From contig CAZRSW010000002.1 in the NCBI GenBank assembly GCA_964602845.1, positions 89,554-153,553 of the forward strand: a stretch of 64,000 nt of DNA, in the 5' to 3' direction. Made by a program: the position numbers and the translations under genes. Positions 17,571-25,935 of the stretch are shown in pieces (position 1 is the stretch's first letter; every line of letters starts with the position of its first letter). The notes beneath the pieces are model-generated. The model worked only from the letters and a program-made list of their open reading frames with translations, had not been told where the DNA came from and did not search any database. Origin of the DNA: CAZRSW01 sp964602845. Its GTDB lineage: Bacteria; Chloroflexota; Dehalococcoidia; Lucifugimonadales; UBA826.

Positions 17571-18086
17571 TTGGTGAAAGCGGAGCTGAAATTGTGGCGA
17601 AGGTTCTCAGCTAATATGATCAGAAACATTTTTCTGATCATATTAGCTGCGTGTTTTATGGTGGGTAACATCGCTTGTGATGTTACGGAGATGTCGTCGG
17701 ATGAGCAAAGAGTGGTTACGTTAAATAAAGCTTTGATGTGTCCGGTGTGCCCGGGGGAATCTATAGATCAGTCTCAGAACCAGCTGGCAGTTTTTATGAG
17801 AGAACTTGTTAGTAATAAGGTTGAAGATGGATTAACAGACGAGGAAATCAAACAATATTTTGTTGATCGTTACGGCCCTTCAGTTTTATTGGAACCCCCG
17901 GCAGAAGGGTTTAGTATGATCGTTTGGGTGGTGCCCCCTTTGGTGGTTATCATAGTAGTTGTTGCTTTGTATATCGTATTGAAAATGATGTCAAAAAATT
18001 CCAAGTCATCCATGATGATCTCCAAACTGTCTAGACCTCGTCGGGAACATTTGGATTTTATCGAAGAGGAATTGAAGAAGAGATAA
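17571..18086 (+). CDS. ccmH: Cytochrome c maturation protein CcmH/CycL family
   Basis: Thiol-disulfide protein of system I cytochrome c biogenesis that reduces apocytochrome for heme attachment. The redox motif is CPVC within LMCPVCPGESIDQSQ, followed by the helical bundle LTDEEIKQYFVDRYG and one C-terminal membrane helix (VWVVPPLVVIIVVVALYIVL). Two starts are possible. The upstream TTG (17571) or GTG (17574) gives a basic n-region and a canonical LAAC lipobox at a normal distance. The ATG at 17616 leaves only 9 residues before LAAC. The whole start region lies in a perfect 19-bp hairpin. ccmF follows 80 nt downstream. Confidence 0.85.
   Translation: MVKAELKLWRRFSANMIRNIFLIILAACFMVGNIACDVTEMSSDEQRVVTLNKALMCPVCPGESIDQSQNQLAVFMRELVSNKVEDGLTDEEIKQYFVDRYGPSVLLEPPAEGFSMIVWVVPPLVVIIVVVALYIVLKMMSKNSKSSMMISKLSRPRREHLDFIEEELKKR
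17608..17649. repeat. Perfect 19-bp inverted repeat over the ccmH start region
   Basis: CAGCTAATATGATCAGAAA (17608-17626) and its exact reverse complement (17631-17649) flank a 4-nt loop (CATT). The ATG at 17616 lies in the left arm and the codons of the signal-peptide core fill the rest. In mRNA this would be a very stable stem. No U-tract follows and it is inside coding sequence, so it is not a terminator. Confidence 0.9.
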
Positions 18087-18166
18087 ATCTTACACTCCAT
18101 CATTTTGAAATCTTTTAGAATATTTGTGGATCAATATCCGTAGATGAGTCCTAAACGGGAGAACTT

Positions 18167-20158
18167 ATGGTAAATCTAGGCCAGATAGCGATAGTTGCTG
18201 CTTTCATGGTGACAATCTACGTGGTAATTGTTGGTTTTACAGGCGGCATCAGCCGGGAAAGAAATGTTGTTTACAGTGCGATTTGGGGATTCTATTCCGT
18301 TCCAATTCTTTTATTAATAGCAACAGCATCTCTAATTTATGCCTTTGTCACCAATGATTTCTCGGTCCAATACGTGGCAGAGAACAGTAATAGAGCTATG
18401 CCCAGGGCTTATGCTTGGGTTGCCTTTTATGCCGGTAACGCGGGGTCTTTGCTTTATATAGCAACGGCATTTTCTGTTATGGGTGTTGTGGCCATAAGAT
18501 TTCTGGGTAAACAGCGACTGTCAACCCTTTCTTTTGCTGTTGCGGTGATGGGAATAGAGCTGCTATTTTTCTTGATCGTCATCTTATTTCTTGCAAATCC
18601 CTTGGGCCGTTCTCCAATTGTTCCAAGTGACGGCCAAGGGATTAACCCATTACTTGTTCATTTTGGTATGTTTATACATCCACCATTCCAGATGTTGGGA
18701 TTAATATCGGTAGCGATTCCTTTCTCTATCGTGATGGGTTCTCTGCTGGCGGGCCGAGCAGGCAGTGATGAATGGGTCGATCAGGGTAGGTTATGGGGAA
18801 TGATCTCTTGGCTGATATTAACGATTGGGTTGATGCTAGGCTCATGGTGGGCATACACGATCCTAGGGTGGGGAGGATACTGGGCATGGGACCCAGTGGA
18901 AAACTCTGCATTAATGCCATGGTTGGTTATGACCGCGTTTGTGCATTCGATCATGGTGCAAAAAAGAAGGGGAATGTTTCGCATGTGGAATGTCCTCATA
19001 ATGATATCTGGATTTACGCTGGCACAGCTCGGAATGTTTATAAATCGTGGTGGTCCTGTCCCATCTGTTCATTCCTTTGCAGAATCTACCATGGGGTGGA
19101 TTTTTCTAGCATACATGGGTCTGATGTTATTTCTTGCTTTGACGTTGTTTGTTCTTAGGTATAATTCCTTGACTAGTCGACACACTATAGAATCTCTTTT
19201 GTCTCGGGAGGTTGTATTTCTTTGTCAAAATGTTTTGTTACTACTGATTGCATTCTTCACGTTGTGGGGAACTGTGTTCCCGATATTCTCTGAATCATTT
19301 GATGGAACGACTGTTACCATAGGGCAGCCATTCTTTAATAAGGTGAATGGTCCGTTGATGATAATAACTATTTTCTTGATGGGTATTGGACCCCTCCTGC
19401 CGTGGCGTAAGGCTTCCTATCCGACTGTTCTGAGGTCACTTAGGGTGCCCCTACTGGGTGTCTGCTTGACGATTATCCTTGGTCTGTTTTTTGGGTTTCA
19501 ACAATTTTGGGCTCTCGCGGCTTTCGGGGCTTGTGCCTTTGTGCTTACCAGTGTTCTTCAAGAATGGGTCAATGGGACAAGGGCAAGAGGTAGAAGGGGC
19601 GACCAATGGACCATAGCTTTCTTTAGGGTTTTGAGTGCGAACAGGCCACGAAATGGGGGATATATAGTCCATTTGGCGGTAATAATGCTAGCACTTGGTA
19701 TTACTGGGTCCTCCTTTTTTTCTAGCCAGAAAGATATAACCATGAAGCCTGGAGATGAAGGAAGTATTGGTCGGTATTCGTTCGAATATATTTCTGTTGA
19801 TGAAACAGCATACATTGATAGGATTGAAAGGAAGGCAAAGTTCAAAGTATGGTCCGGCAATAAATTATTGGGATATTATTCTCCTCAAAGAACCTTCTAT
19901 CCCAAATTCGATATATCGGCAACGAGAGGAGCGATTCATAGCTCTCCGATGGAAGATTTCTACCTTGTACCGTCAGATTTTCAAGAAAATGGTCAGGCAG
20001 TTTTCAGGGTTTTGATTAATCCCATGGTATGGTGGATGTGGGCTGCAGGTCCTGTGTTTATTATAGGAACAATATTTGCTCTTTCTGTGCCTAGAAAAAG
20101 AAACCGCAAGGAGAGGGGTGTTTTGGGGGAAATAAATCGTTTACGCAAGGCATTGTGA
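18167..20158 (+). CDS. ccmF: Heme lyase subunit CcmF
   Basis: Large inner-membrane heme-handling protein (663 aa) of system I cytochrome c maturation; with CcmH it attaches heme to apocytochrome c. The tryptophan-rich WWD heme-binding signature GWGGYWAWDPVENSALMPWL lies at about residues 228-247, with flanking histidines in VHFGMFIHPPFQMLG and PSVHSF. About 15 membrane segments are visible. A GGGAGAA precedes the ATG. It ends 3 nt before the next small gene, indicating a tight operon. ccmABCDE and ccmG are not in the window. Confidence 0.96.
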   Translation: MVNLGQIAIVAAFMVTIYVVIVGFTGGISRERNVVYSAIWGFYSVPILLLIATASLIYAFVTNDFSVQYVAENSNRAMPRAYAWVAFYAGNAGSLLYIATAFSVMGVVAIRFLGKQRLSTLSFAVAVMGIELLFFLIVILFLANPLGRSPIVPSDGQGINPLLVHFGMFIHPPFQMLGLISVAIPFSIVMGSLLAGRAGSDEWVDQGRLWGMISWLILTIGLMLGSWWAYTILGWGGYWAWDPVENSALMPWLVMTAFVHSIMVQKRRGMFRMWNVLIMISGFTLAQLGMFINRGGPVPSVHSFAESTMGWIFLAYMGLMLFLALTLFVLRYNSLTSRHTIESLLSREVVFLCQNVLLLLIAFFTLWGTVFPIFSESFDGTTVTIGQPFFNKVNGPLMIITIFLMGIGPLLPWRKASYPTVLRSLRVPLLGVCLTIILGLFFGFQQFWALAAFGACAFVLTSVLQEWVNGTRARGRRGDQWTIAFFRVLSANRPRNGGYIVHLAVIMLALGITGSSFFSSQKDITMKPGDEGSIGRYSFEYISVDETAYIDRIERKAKFKVWSGNKLLGYYSPQRTFYPKFDISATRGAIHSSPMEDFYLVPSDFQENGQAVFRVLINPMVWWMWAAGPVFIIGTIFALSVPRKRNRKERGVLGEINRLRKAL

Positions 20159-20161
20159 GTA

Positions 20162-20476
20162 ATGTTAGTTTTTCTCTCTATAATGATTTGTTTGGTACCC
20201 GCTTTAGCAGTAATTTATCCCTTTATTCGAAGTGCCCAGTATAAGTCATTTGATATTGAAGATGGTACAACAAGGCGACGTGAGCTGGAAAAACGATGGG
20301 ATATGGCTTTGGATGAACTCAAAAACACAGAGTTTGAAATGGAAATTGGCAATTTGGAATCGGATGATTTTAAGATTATTCGTGCTAATCAAATGGAAGA
20401 GGCCGCTTTACTGTTGAGGGATATGGAAAGGCTGGGTATCGAGGTGGACGAAGCTGATGGGTACAAGAAATATTGA
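20162..20476 (+). CDS. Small membrane protein resembling the N-terminal part of CcmI
   Basis: A 104-aa protein with one N-terminal membrane helix (about residues 3-24) followed by a charged helical region. This region contains LEKRWDMALDELKNTEFEMEIGNLESDDFKIIRANQ in overlapping pieces, the pattern of the CcmI/CycH N-terminal segment (ALxELExExxxGxLsxxDY). The tetratricopeptide domain of full CcmI is missing. It sits between ccmF and a membrane protein gene with 3 nt and overlapping spacing, so a role in cytochrome c assembly is inferred from context. Confidence 0.65.
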   Translation: MLVFLSIMICLVPALAVIYPFIRSAQYKSFDIEDGTTRRRELEKRWDMALDELKNTEFEMEIGNLESDDFKIIRANQMEEAALLLRDMERLGIEVDEADGYKKY

Positions 20477-21498
20477 TGCGTCGAATTATCTTACTACCGT
20501 TTCTTTTGGCAGGCCTATTTCTGAATTTGGGCTTATATATTGGGGAGGCCAATCCGCCGAATGTCAATGTAACGGGTAAGGTGATAAATGGCACGAACGA
20601 TGGATCCCCTGTAGCGGATCTTCAAATGTTTCTCCATAAACACGATATCAATGAAGGTGTCGTTGTTAGCCAAGTGGTTACCGAGAGTGATGGGACGTTT
20701 ATTTTTGAGGATGTTGTGGTTGAGGACAAGGTCTTGTTCGCCATTTCTTGCACGTATAAAGGGGCATTTTATGTAGAACCGGTAGATCTTCTTGGGGGGG
20801 AGAATAATGACACAGTCATCAAAGTGTTTGAAAACACGAGTTCGGATGAAATCATTACGGTAGTCAATGCCTCATTTCTAGTTTCTGATATAAATGTGGA
20901 CGATCGGGTTTTAAGTATTTTAGAGATGGTCACGTTATCTAACGTTTCTGATACCACCTATGTTCCAGGAAGTGGACCTATGGACATACTTCGCTTTGGA
21001 TTGCCTGGAAATAGTAGGAACTTAAGCGTTGATACAGGGTTGGGTGACGCTGAATATCTACGTGTAGATAAAGGGTTTGGATTGATGGCCTCTGTTCCCC
21101 CCGGTCTCCATGAAGTAATTTACACGTACGATCTGCCTTATGCTGGACCAACAGCGGAAATAATTAAGACTTGGCGTTATGGGGCGGAAAGATTTAGGGT
21201 TTTAGTCTTGTCTGGGGTGCTCAGAGTTAAGACTGATATGTCAGTGCCAACGAATGTTGTTGACATCGGTGGTAGAAATTACGATGTTCAGGAATCTAAT
21301 GGGATTCAAAGATCGTCTCGGACCAAAATAGTTTTGACCGAACTTCCACAACCGTCCTTTGTGGCGTTATTGGGCAATAAAAGTAGTGCAATAAGGTCAG
21401 AATATGTGGGGCTTGCCGTGTTGGCCGTCTTGTTGACAGGATTAATTTTAATGGTAATCGCTCGGTCCATGAGTTTGACGAAAAAACAAGATAGGTGA
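20476..21498 (+). CDS. Secreted membrane-anchored protein with carboxypeptidase-regulatory-like beta domain
   Basis: A 340-aa protein with an N-terminal signal (RRIILLPFLLAGLFLNLGLYI), a transthyretin-like beta-sandwich of the carboxypeptidase-regulatory type at about 30-115 (VTGKVINGTNDGSPV...SDGTFIFEDV), an unassigned beta-rich region, and a C-terminal membrane helix (about 312-333) followed by a basic tail. The ATG overlaps the stop of the CcmI-like gene (TGATG), indicating translational coupling. Exact function is unknown; operon position suggests a part in envelope or cytochrome c assembly. Confidence 0.65.
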   Translation: MRRIILLPFLLAGLFLNLGLYIGEANPPNVNVTGKVINGTNDGSPVADLQMFLHKHDINEGVVVSQVVTESDGTFIFEDVVVEDKVLFAISCTYKGAFYVEPVDLLGGENNDTVIKVFENTSSDEIITVVNASFLVSDINVDDRVLSILEMVTLSNVSDTTYVPGSGPMDILRFGLPGNSRNLSVDTGLGDAEYLRVDKGFGLMASVPPGLHEVIYTYDLPYAGPTAEIIKTWRYGAERFRVLVLSGVLRVKTDMSVPTNVVDIGGRNYDVQESNGIQRSSRTKIVLTELPQPSFVALLGNKSSAIRSEYVGLAVLAVLLTGLILMVIARSMSLTKKQDR

Positions 21499-21725
21499 AG
21501 TGTGGATATGAATCCAGAGGATGAGGAGAAATCATGAGTATTTTTCTGACGTTAACATCTGTTACCTCTTAAGTGTTTGAGAACGTGACAGCTATTAGGG
21601 AGAGCTTAAGTCAAGATGTTTATATCTAAAAACACGGATGAATACAGTGTCTTATTCGCTAGAGATATCAATAAGTAAGAGTATTATAGAGGGGATCAAG
21701 AACAGAGGAAGGCACTTAAAATCTA

Positions 21726-21968
21726 ATGATTGACACAATTATATTAACCGGATCGTGTCCAAGATGTGGTACGGGAACGCTCACCAATGATGAGGATATG
21801 TTTGGAGTTAGAATATTTTGTGTCATGTGTGGGCATAATAAAGATCTTGGTAAGATCAATATAAAGGTAAGAAATATAAGGGACTTAGTTATAGCTGTGT
21901 TGGACCGGGATCAGAAAATGATCGCTGAAGGGCATGAGTCCAACTATCCTCCGTCGATATATGGTTGA
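21726..21968 (+). CDS. Small zinc-ribbon protein
   Basis: An 80-aa protein with a zinc ribbon formed by CPRC and CVMC 17 residues apart (residues 9-33), then a charged tail. The same spacing and the internal DxFG/DxYG element recur in the small protein at 29881-30087, so the two are paralogues. Function is unknown; nucleic-acid or protein binding is typical for such ribbons. Confidence 0.65.
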   Translation: MIDTIILTGSCPRCGTGTLTNDEDMFGVRIFCVMCGHNKDLGKINIKVRNIRDLVIAVLDRDQKMIAEGHESNYPPSIYG

Positions 21969-22083
21969 ACATCTCGCAATTTAACTGGTATCCGTTACGG
22001 TATTCTTGTACACGGGATTGTTGGTGCATGATGAGCTCGATCGGATTGCCAACATAAGATGTCTGAAATATAGGTGCTAGCTC

Positions 22084-23028
22084 TTATTTATGAAAAAGTG
22101 GGATGATTTCACTACCCAAATAGTTTAATTGTTCCAGCATCATTCGTTTGGGGCATGCTGGGCGAAGGACGAATTTGGTGGCCCCCGCACCGATGTATTT
22201 TTCCAACATTCTGATCAGAACATTAGGTGGTCCTAAAGCGTTGATTTGATGCGGTGGCACATCTCTTCTTTGGTTGTTCAGAAAAGGCAGGGACAACTTC
22301 TCAGCCTCAGCCTCTGTTCCAGCGAGGCAATAATTTAGCAGAACCCCGTAGTGGTCTTCTTCGATGTGGTTGCCATAATGAATGGCGAGGGATTTGATCT
22401 TGGCCACGCCGACCTCTATCTCTGTTACCGTGGATTGGGATGGTAGCCAGCCATCACCCAATTTTGCGGTTCGCCTAAGTGCAGGCTCGCTTCTTCCACC
22501 AAACCAGATCGGGGGTAGATTTTTTTGAACAGGCTTAGGATGAATAGTCACATTTGTGAGGGAAAAATGGTTCCCGTTGTGAGTCACATTGTCTTCAGAC
22601 CAAAGCCGGCGGATTAAATGTACTGCTTCCTCTGTCCTACTGACGCGAACTCTTTTTTCGGTTCCGCAGGCTTCGTATTCTTCTTCATCCTCCCCCCCTA
22701 GCCCTACAGATGGTAGGCATCGGCCCCCTGAAAGAAAATCTATAGTAGCTAATTCCTTTGCAAGAATGGTTGGGTTACGGAGTGGTAGCGCCATGACACT
22801 CGTGCCGAATTTCAATCTGGTTGTTCTAGAAGCAATGAATGACATCGCAACGACTGTCTCTAAAGTGAAAACAGGTGACGCAATCCGGTCAGTGAACCAG
22901 ATAGAATCTATATTCAGGTATTCCATTCGCTCTGCGTAGTCCCACAATAACTGTGGGTTAGGTTCTGAGAACGGCCAGCCGGCGATGCCGATGCCTATCC
23001 TGACCTTGTCGTAACTTGGTTCTACCAT
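22084..23028 (-). CDS. LLM-class (luciferase-like) flavin-dependent oxidoreductase
   Basis: TIM-barrel monooxygenase/reductase of the bacterial luciferase family, 314 aa, using FMN or F420. Typical stretches are SIWFTDRI near residue 40, FGTSVMALPLRNPTILAKELATIDFLSGGR (in overlapping pieces, 74-103), and LPPIWFGGRSEPALRRTAKLGDGWLP (about 170-196). It is the last gene of a minus-strand trio with a HAD hydrolase (35 nt upstream) and a DapA-like aldolase. This group of oxidoreductases is expanded in SAR202 bacteria and linked to oxidation of resistant organic matter. Substrate unknown. Confidence 0.88.
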   Translation of the reverse strand: MVEPSYDKVRIGIGIAGWPFSEPNPQLLWDYAERMEYLNIDSIWFTDRIASPVFTLETVVAMSFIASRTTRLKFGTSVMALPLRNPTILAKELATIDFLSGGRCLPSVGLGGEDEEEYEACGTEKRVRVSRTEEAVHLIRRLWSEDNVTHNGNHFSLTNVTIHPKPVQKNLPPIWFGGRSEPALRRTAKLGDGWLPSQSTVTEIEVGVAKIKSLAIHYGNHIEEDHYGVLLNYCLAGTEAEAEKLSLPFLNNQRRDVPPHQINALGPPNVLIRMLEKYIGAGATKFVLRPACPKRMMLEQLNYLGSEIIPLFHK

Positions 23029-23063
23029 GAGAGTAAGTCATACCTTTGTTCACTCAGGCTGGC

Positions 23064-23789
23064 TTAGACGTTCAGAATTCCGCATAGTTCGCGGAAATCT
23101 CTGGTTATGAAATCTGGCCTGTAGTCTGACTCATCATATGGTAAGTCATACCTGTTAATATAGGCACCCCGATAGCCACTGTGTCTTGCTCCTAGTATGT
23201 CGAAAGAGTGTGCTGCAACCATCATTATTTGATGAGGCTCCAACCTCAATTCCCTAGCTGCAAATCGATATACAGCTGGGTGAGGTTTAAAGTTTCCTAC
23301 ACTTTCTGCCGACAGGATGTTCTTAAAATCTATTTTGATACGAGTTGCTGCCAGGTGCTCAAGATAGGATTGCTCACCATTGGATAACATTACAAGGTTA
23401 TATTTGGTTGCCAAGCGACCTAGCCCCTCTAGTGCGTCCTGAAATGGCGTCAAAACCTGATAAGCTTTCATAAACTCATCAATCTGTTCTTTGTGAAAAT
23501 CCACCTTCAGTGTCCTAAGGGTGTAGAGTAGAGCTCTTCTTTTTACGGCCAAATAGCCGCTGTGCCCCAGTGTGAGCAGGTTGTCTTGATATTGTTCGAT
23601 ACGTTGACGTTGGCGCCAGTGACCCCAAACATCTCCCGCATGTATTGTTTCACTGGCGCCACATTCTTCTAGAAGCTCTTTTAACGGAGGAGTTAAACTC
23701 CCTGCTAAGTCGAGAACGGTGCCAAAAATATCGAAAGTGAGTGTAGTGACCCTGTCAATATGATCAACATCTGATAAATTACTAGGCAT
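23064..23789 (-). CDS. HAD-superfamily hydrolase, haloacid dehalogenase type II-like
   Basis: A 241-aa HAD hydrolase with motif I FDIFGTVLD (nucleophile Asp, about residue 19), motif II MLSNGEQ, a lysine in FKPHPAVYRFA and motif IV-like VAAHSFDILGARHSGYRGAYINR. The last motif is close to that of L-2-haloacid dehalogenases. Phosphatase activity is an alternative. It lies 20 nt downstream of the DapA-like gene and 35 nt upstream of the LLM gene, so the three probably form one catabolic operon. Confidence 0.85.
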   Translation of the reverse strand: MPSNLSDVDHIDRVTTLTFDIFGTVLDLAGSLTPPLKELLEECGASETIHAGDVWGHWRQRQRIEQYQDNLLTLGHSGYLAVKRRALLYTLRTLKVDFHKEQIDEFMKAYQVLTPFQDALEGLGRLATKYNLVMLSNGEQSYLEHLAATRIKIDFKNILSAESVGNFKPHPAVYRFAARELRLEPHQIMMVAAHSFDILGARHSGYRGAYINRYDLPYDESDYRPDFITRDFRELCGILNV

Positions 23790-23809
23790 TCAGTTTGTCC
23801 TTAAGTTGA

Positions 23810-24715
23810 TCAATCTCCACCAGAAGGAACAGCGACAGGATTTATACCGAGAGCGGAAACTTTCGCAAGGATTGCTTTTCTTCGGGAGCCTTCAAGTGGT
23901 GGGTTTGGGAGCCTTCCGCTTCCGCAGTCTATTCCTAGTCGTTCCGTAAGAACAGCTTTGGTTCCACTGTGAACGCCGGCTTCTCTCATTATGTCTGTAA
24001 ATTTTGAAGCGTGTGCTTGTGCTGCCATCGCCCCTTGTATATCACCTGACTGCCACTTATCCCAAATATCAACCCAAAGCTCTGGAGCTGCACATGGCGG
24101 TCCGTCTATGCACCCCACGGCACCGATGGTCAAGGCGGGTAGCATGAGCATGCTGCTCCCTATAAAGCAGTTTAATCCCATTTTCTGCCATTCTCTTACA
24201 TTAACGAAGTCCATGGAAGAATGCTTAAGGCCAGCAAGTTCTGGCACATTAGCTTGAATCTTTTTCATCAAATCCGGAGTCACTTCCACACCAGTGGCCC
24301 GGGGAAGGTTGTATACATAAAAAGGTAGGTCAGCCGCGGCTGCAACTGCCTTGTAATGTTCAACTATGGCTTCGTCAGTTTGGCTGTAAAAAAAGGGAGG
24401 AACACAACAAATCGCCTCAGCGCCCACAGAAGCGGCGTGCTCCGCCATCTTAATGGATCTCTCCGTAGTGGGTGCCCCTACATGCATGATGTTATTAACA
24501 CGCCCCGCGTTCACATCTGCAGCTATTGCAACAATGCGCATATTTTCTTCATCATCCAATAATACGCTTTCGCCATTCCCGCCAGCGACCCAGAATCCCC
24601 CCACACCAGCCTGAATATTGAACTCCATAACTTCTCGGAATGCTTTTTCGTTAAACGAGCCATCATCGTAAAATGGTGTGGCGATTGCTGGAAAAATTCC
24701 TTCATATGGTGCCAT
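23810..24715 (-). CDS. Dihydrodipicolinate synthase (DapA) family aldolase/dehydratase
   Basis: Class I aldolase-fold enzyme, 301 aa. The catalytic Tyr lies in FYVYNLPRATG and the Schiff-base Lys in LAGLKHSSMD; the GGNGES motif of the family is at residues 41-46. Operon context with a HAD and an LLM enzyme argues for a catabolic role rather than lysine synthesis. AAGGAGG lies 7 nt upstream of the ATG, a strong ribosome-binding site. Confidence 0.88.
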   Translation of the reverse strand: MAPYEGIFPAIATPFYDDGSFNEKAFREVMEFNIQAGVGGFWVAGGNGESVLLDDEENMRIVAIAADVNAGRVNNIMHVGAPTTERSIKMAEHAASVGAEAICCVPPFFYSQTDEAIVEHYKAVAAAADLPFYVYNLPRATGVEVTPDLMKKIQANVPELAGLKHSSMDFVNVREWQKMGLNCFIGSSMLMLPALTIGAVGCIDGPPCAAPELWVDIWDKWQSGDIQGAMAAQAHASKFTDIMREAGVHSGTKAVLTERLGIDCGSGRLPNPPLEGSRRKAILAKVSALGINPVAVPSGGD

Positions 24716-25102
24716 ATCAATCCTCCTTAATTAGGTCTGTTCTAGGTTCTGTCAAATGTGCGTAATACGGCATGGTGCCATGATTTTGCAAGCCAACCCT
24801 GTGAATTTTAGCATGAAGGGATATTATGTAGAAGCCTAACGATTTGTAACTTTCTCCGTCAAATGTGATCAGGGGCCGACAGGGAATCAGATCTGCATGG
24901 AAACGAGATTGAGGAAATTGCCAGCGTTGTACTGTTATGATTTCAAGGAATTACAATCCACTGGACCTTCGCCTAATCGATTTTGTGTGGAGCAAATTCA
25001 ACATCTTGGAATTGTATAGGGTGAAATGCATTTCAGATTGAAGATACCACTTAGAGTATCCACTAAAATTGCGAACAAATTTTAGTTGTTGGGGGTAATC
25101 GT
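24716..25102. other. Divergent regulatory region with palindromes
   Basis: A 387-bp region between the DapA-like operon and the methyltransferase gene. It contains CATGG-TG-CCATG (24771-24782), two copies of GTCAAATGTG (24751-24760 and about 24858-24867), a perfect palindrome TGAAATGCATTTCA (25022-25035) and a 9-bp inverted repeat (25062-25086). No gene was found. Confidence 0.5.
25022..25086. promoter_or_regulatory. Candidate operators in front of the methyltransferase gene
   Basis: TGAAATGCATTTCA (25022-25035) is a perfect 14-bp palindrome. ACTAAAATT (25062-25070) and AATTTTAGT (25078-25086) form a perfect 9-bp inverted repeat that ends 16 nt before the ATG and just upstream of the GGGGG ribosome-binding site. 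A DNA-binding protein or an RNA stem could act here. Confidence 0.4.
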
Positions 25103-25897
25103 ATGATTCATATGTTAGATGATCGATCTAATGAAGCTTGGGCTAATGTTTGTGCTGCTATCTCCGAAGATAGCGAAAAGCAAATCAAATTCTATCTGGA
25201 AAAATTAGAGGAACATCCCGGGAGTATTTTGGAGCTTGGGTGTGCCACAGGGCGGATCACTGAAGGGTTGGTAGCAGCTGGAGCTGATGTTCACGCGATC
25301 GATCCGTCGATAGAAATGATAAAGATAGCAAATCGCAGGTTAGGGAAATCGCACGATATCGGGAAGGTGACAATTACTCAGGCAACCCTCCTAGGATATA
25401 AACCGAGATCGGATGATGCATTTGGAATAGCTATTGTCCCTCATTCCGGATTTATGTCATTGTTGACACCCAGTGACCAGCAGCAATTCCTCAAGAAAGT
25501 GCGGGGCAACTTGTCTCCAAAGGGATGCTTGATTGTCGATATACAGTCTCCTCATCAGAAGATATTATCTGGTGATCCAGGTGTATTGCACCATGTTAGA
25601 GATGTAGAAGGTGGCTCAGGGGATTGGGCCCGTCTGTTTTTATATTCACAAAGAGAATTTGACAATTATGAACAAGTGGGACAGGTAAAAGTTGTAGCAG
25701 ACTATTTTAATAAAGACGGGGTGTTAGCTATGAAAGTGTCTCAAGATATCCAAGTTAGATACACTCACCGCTGGGAAATGAATCATCTACTAACGTTATG
25801 TGGATTTGAAGTGATCGGAGTCTATGGGGATTTTTGCGGTGGGCCGTATACCTCCGAAAGCTCAAACATGGTGTGGGTAGCGTGTCCTATATCATGA
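25103..25897 (+). CDS. Class I SAM-dependent methyltransferase
   Basis: A 264-aa methyltransferase with the Rossmann SAM motif ILELGCATGRITEGL (about 41-55), the acidic ribose ligand in VHAIDPS (about 63-69) and motif IV-like FGIAIVPHSGF. Methylated substrate cannot be told. It stands alone, divergent from the DapA-like operon, with GGGGG 9 nt upstream of the ATG. Confidence 0.82.
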   Translation: MIHMLDDRSNEAWANVCAAISEDSEKQIKFYLEKLEEHPGSILELGCATGRITEGLVAAGADVHAIDPSIEMIKIANRRLGKSHDIGKVTITQATLLGYKPRSDDAFGIAIVPHSGFMSLLTPSDQQQFLKKVRGNLSPKGCLIVDIQSPHQKILSGDPGVLHHVRDVEGGSGDWARLFLYSQREFDNYEQVGQVKVVADYFNKDGVLAMKVSQDIQVRYTHRWEMNHLLTLCGFEVIGVYGDFCGGPYTSESSNMVWVACPIS

Positions 25898-25935
25898 TGT
25901 AATCAGAATAAGACCCATAGCCTCTACACTTTAAT

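Noticed and set aside
17159..17671. Minus-strand open frame across the N gap
   Set aside because: It crosses padded N and uses the reverse strand of the perfect hairpin, which imitates the ccmH N-terminus.
21533..21574. 13-codon frame behind GAGGAG upstream of the first zinc ribbon
   Set aside because: Too short to support, with no leader-peptide signature or following attenuator.
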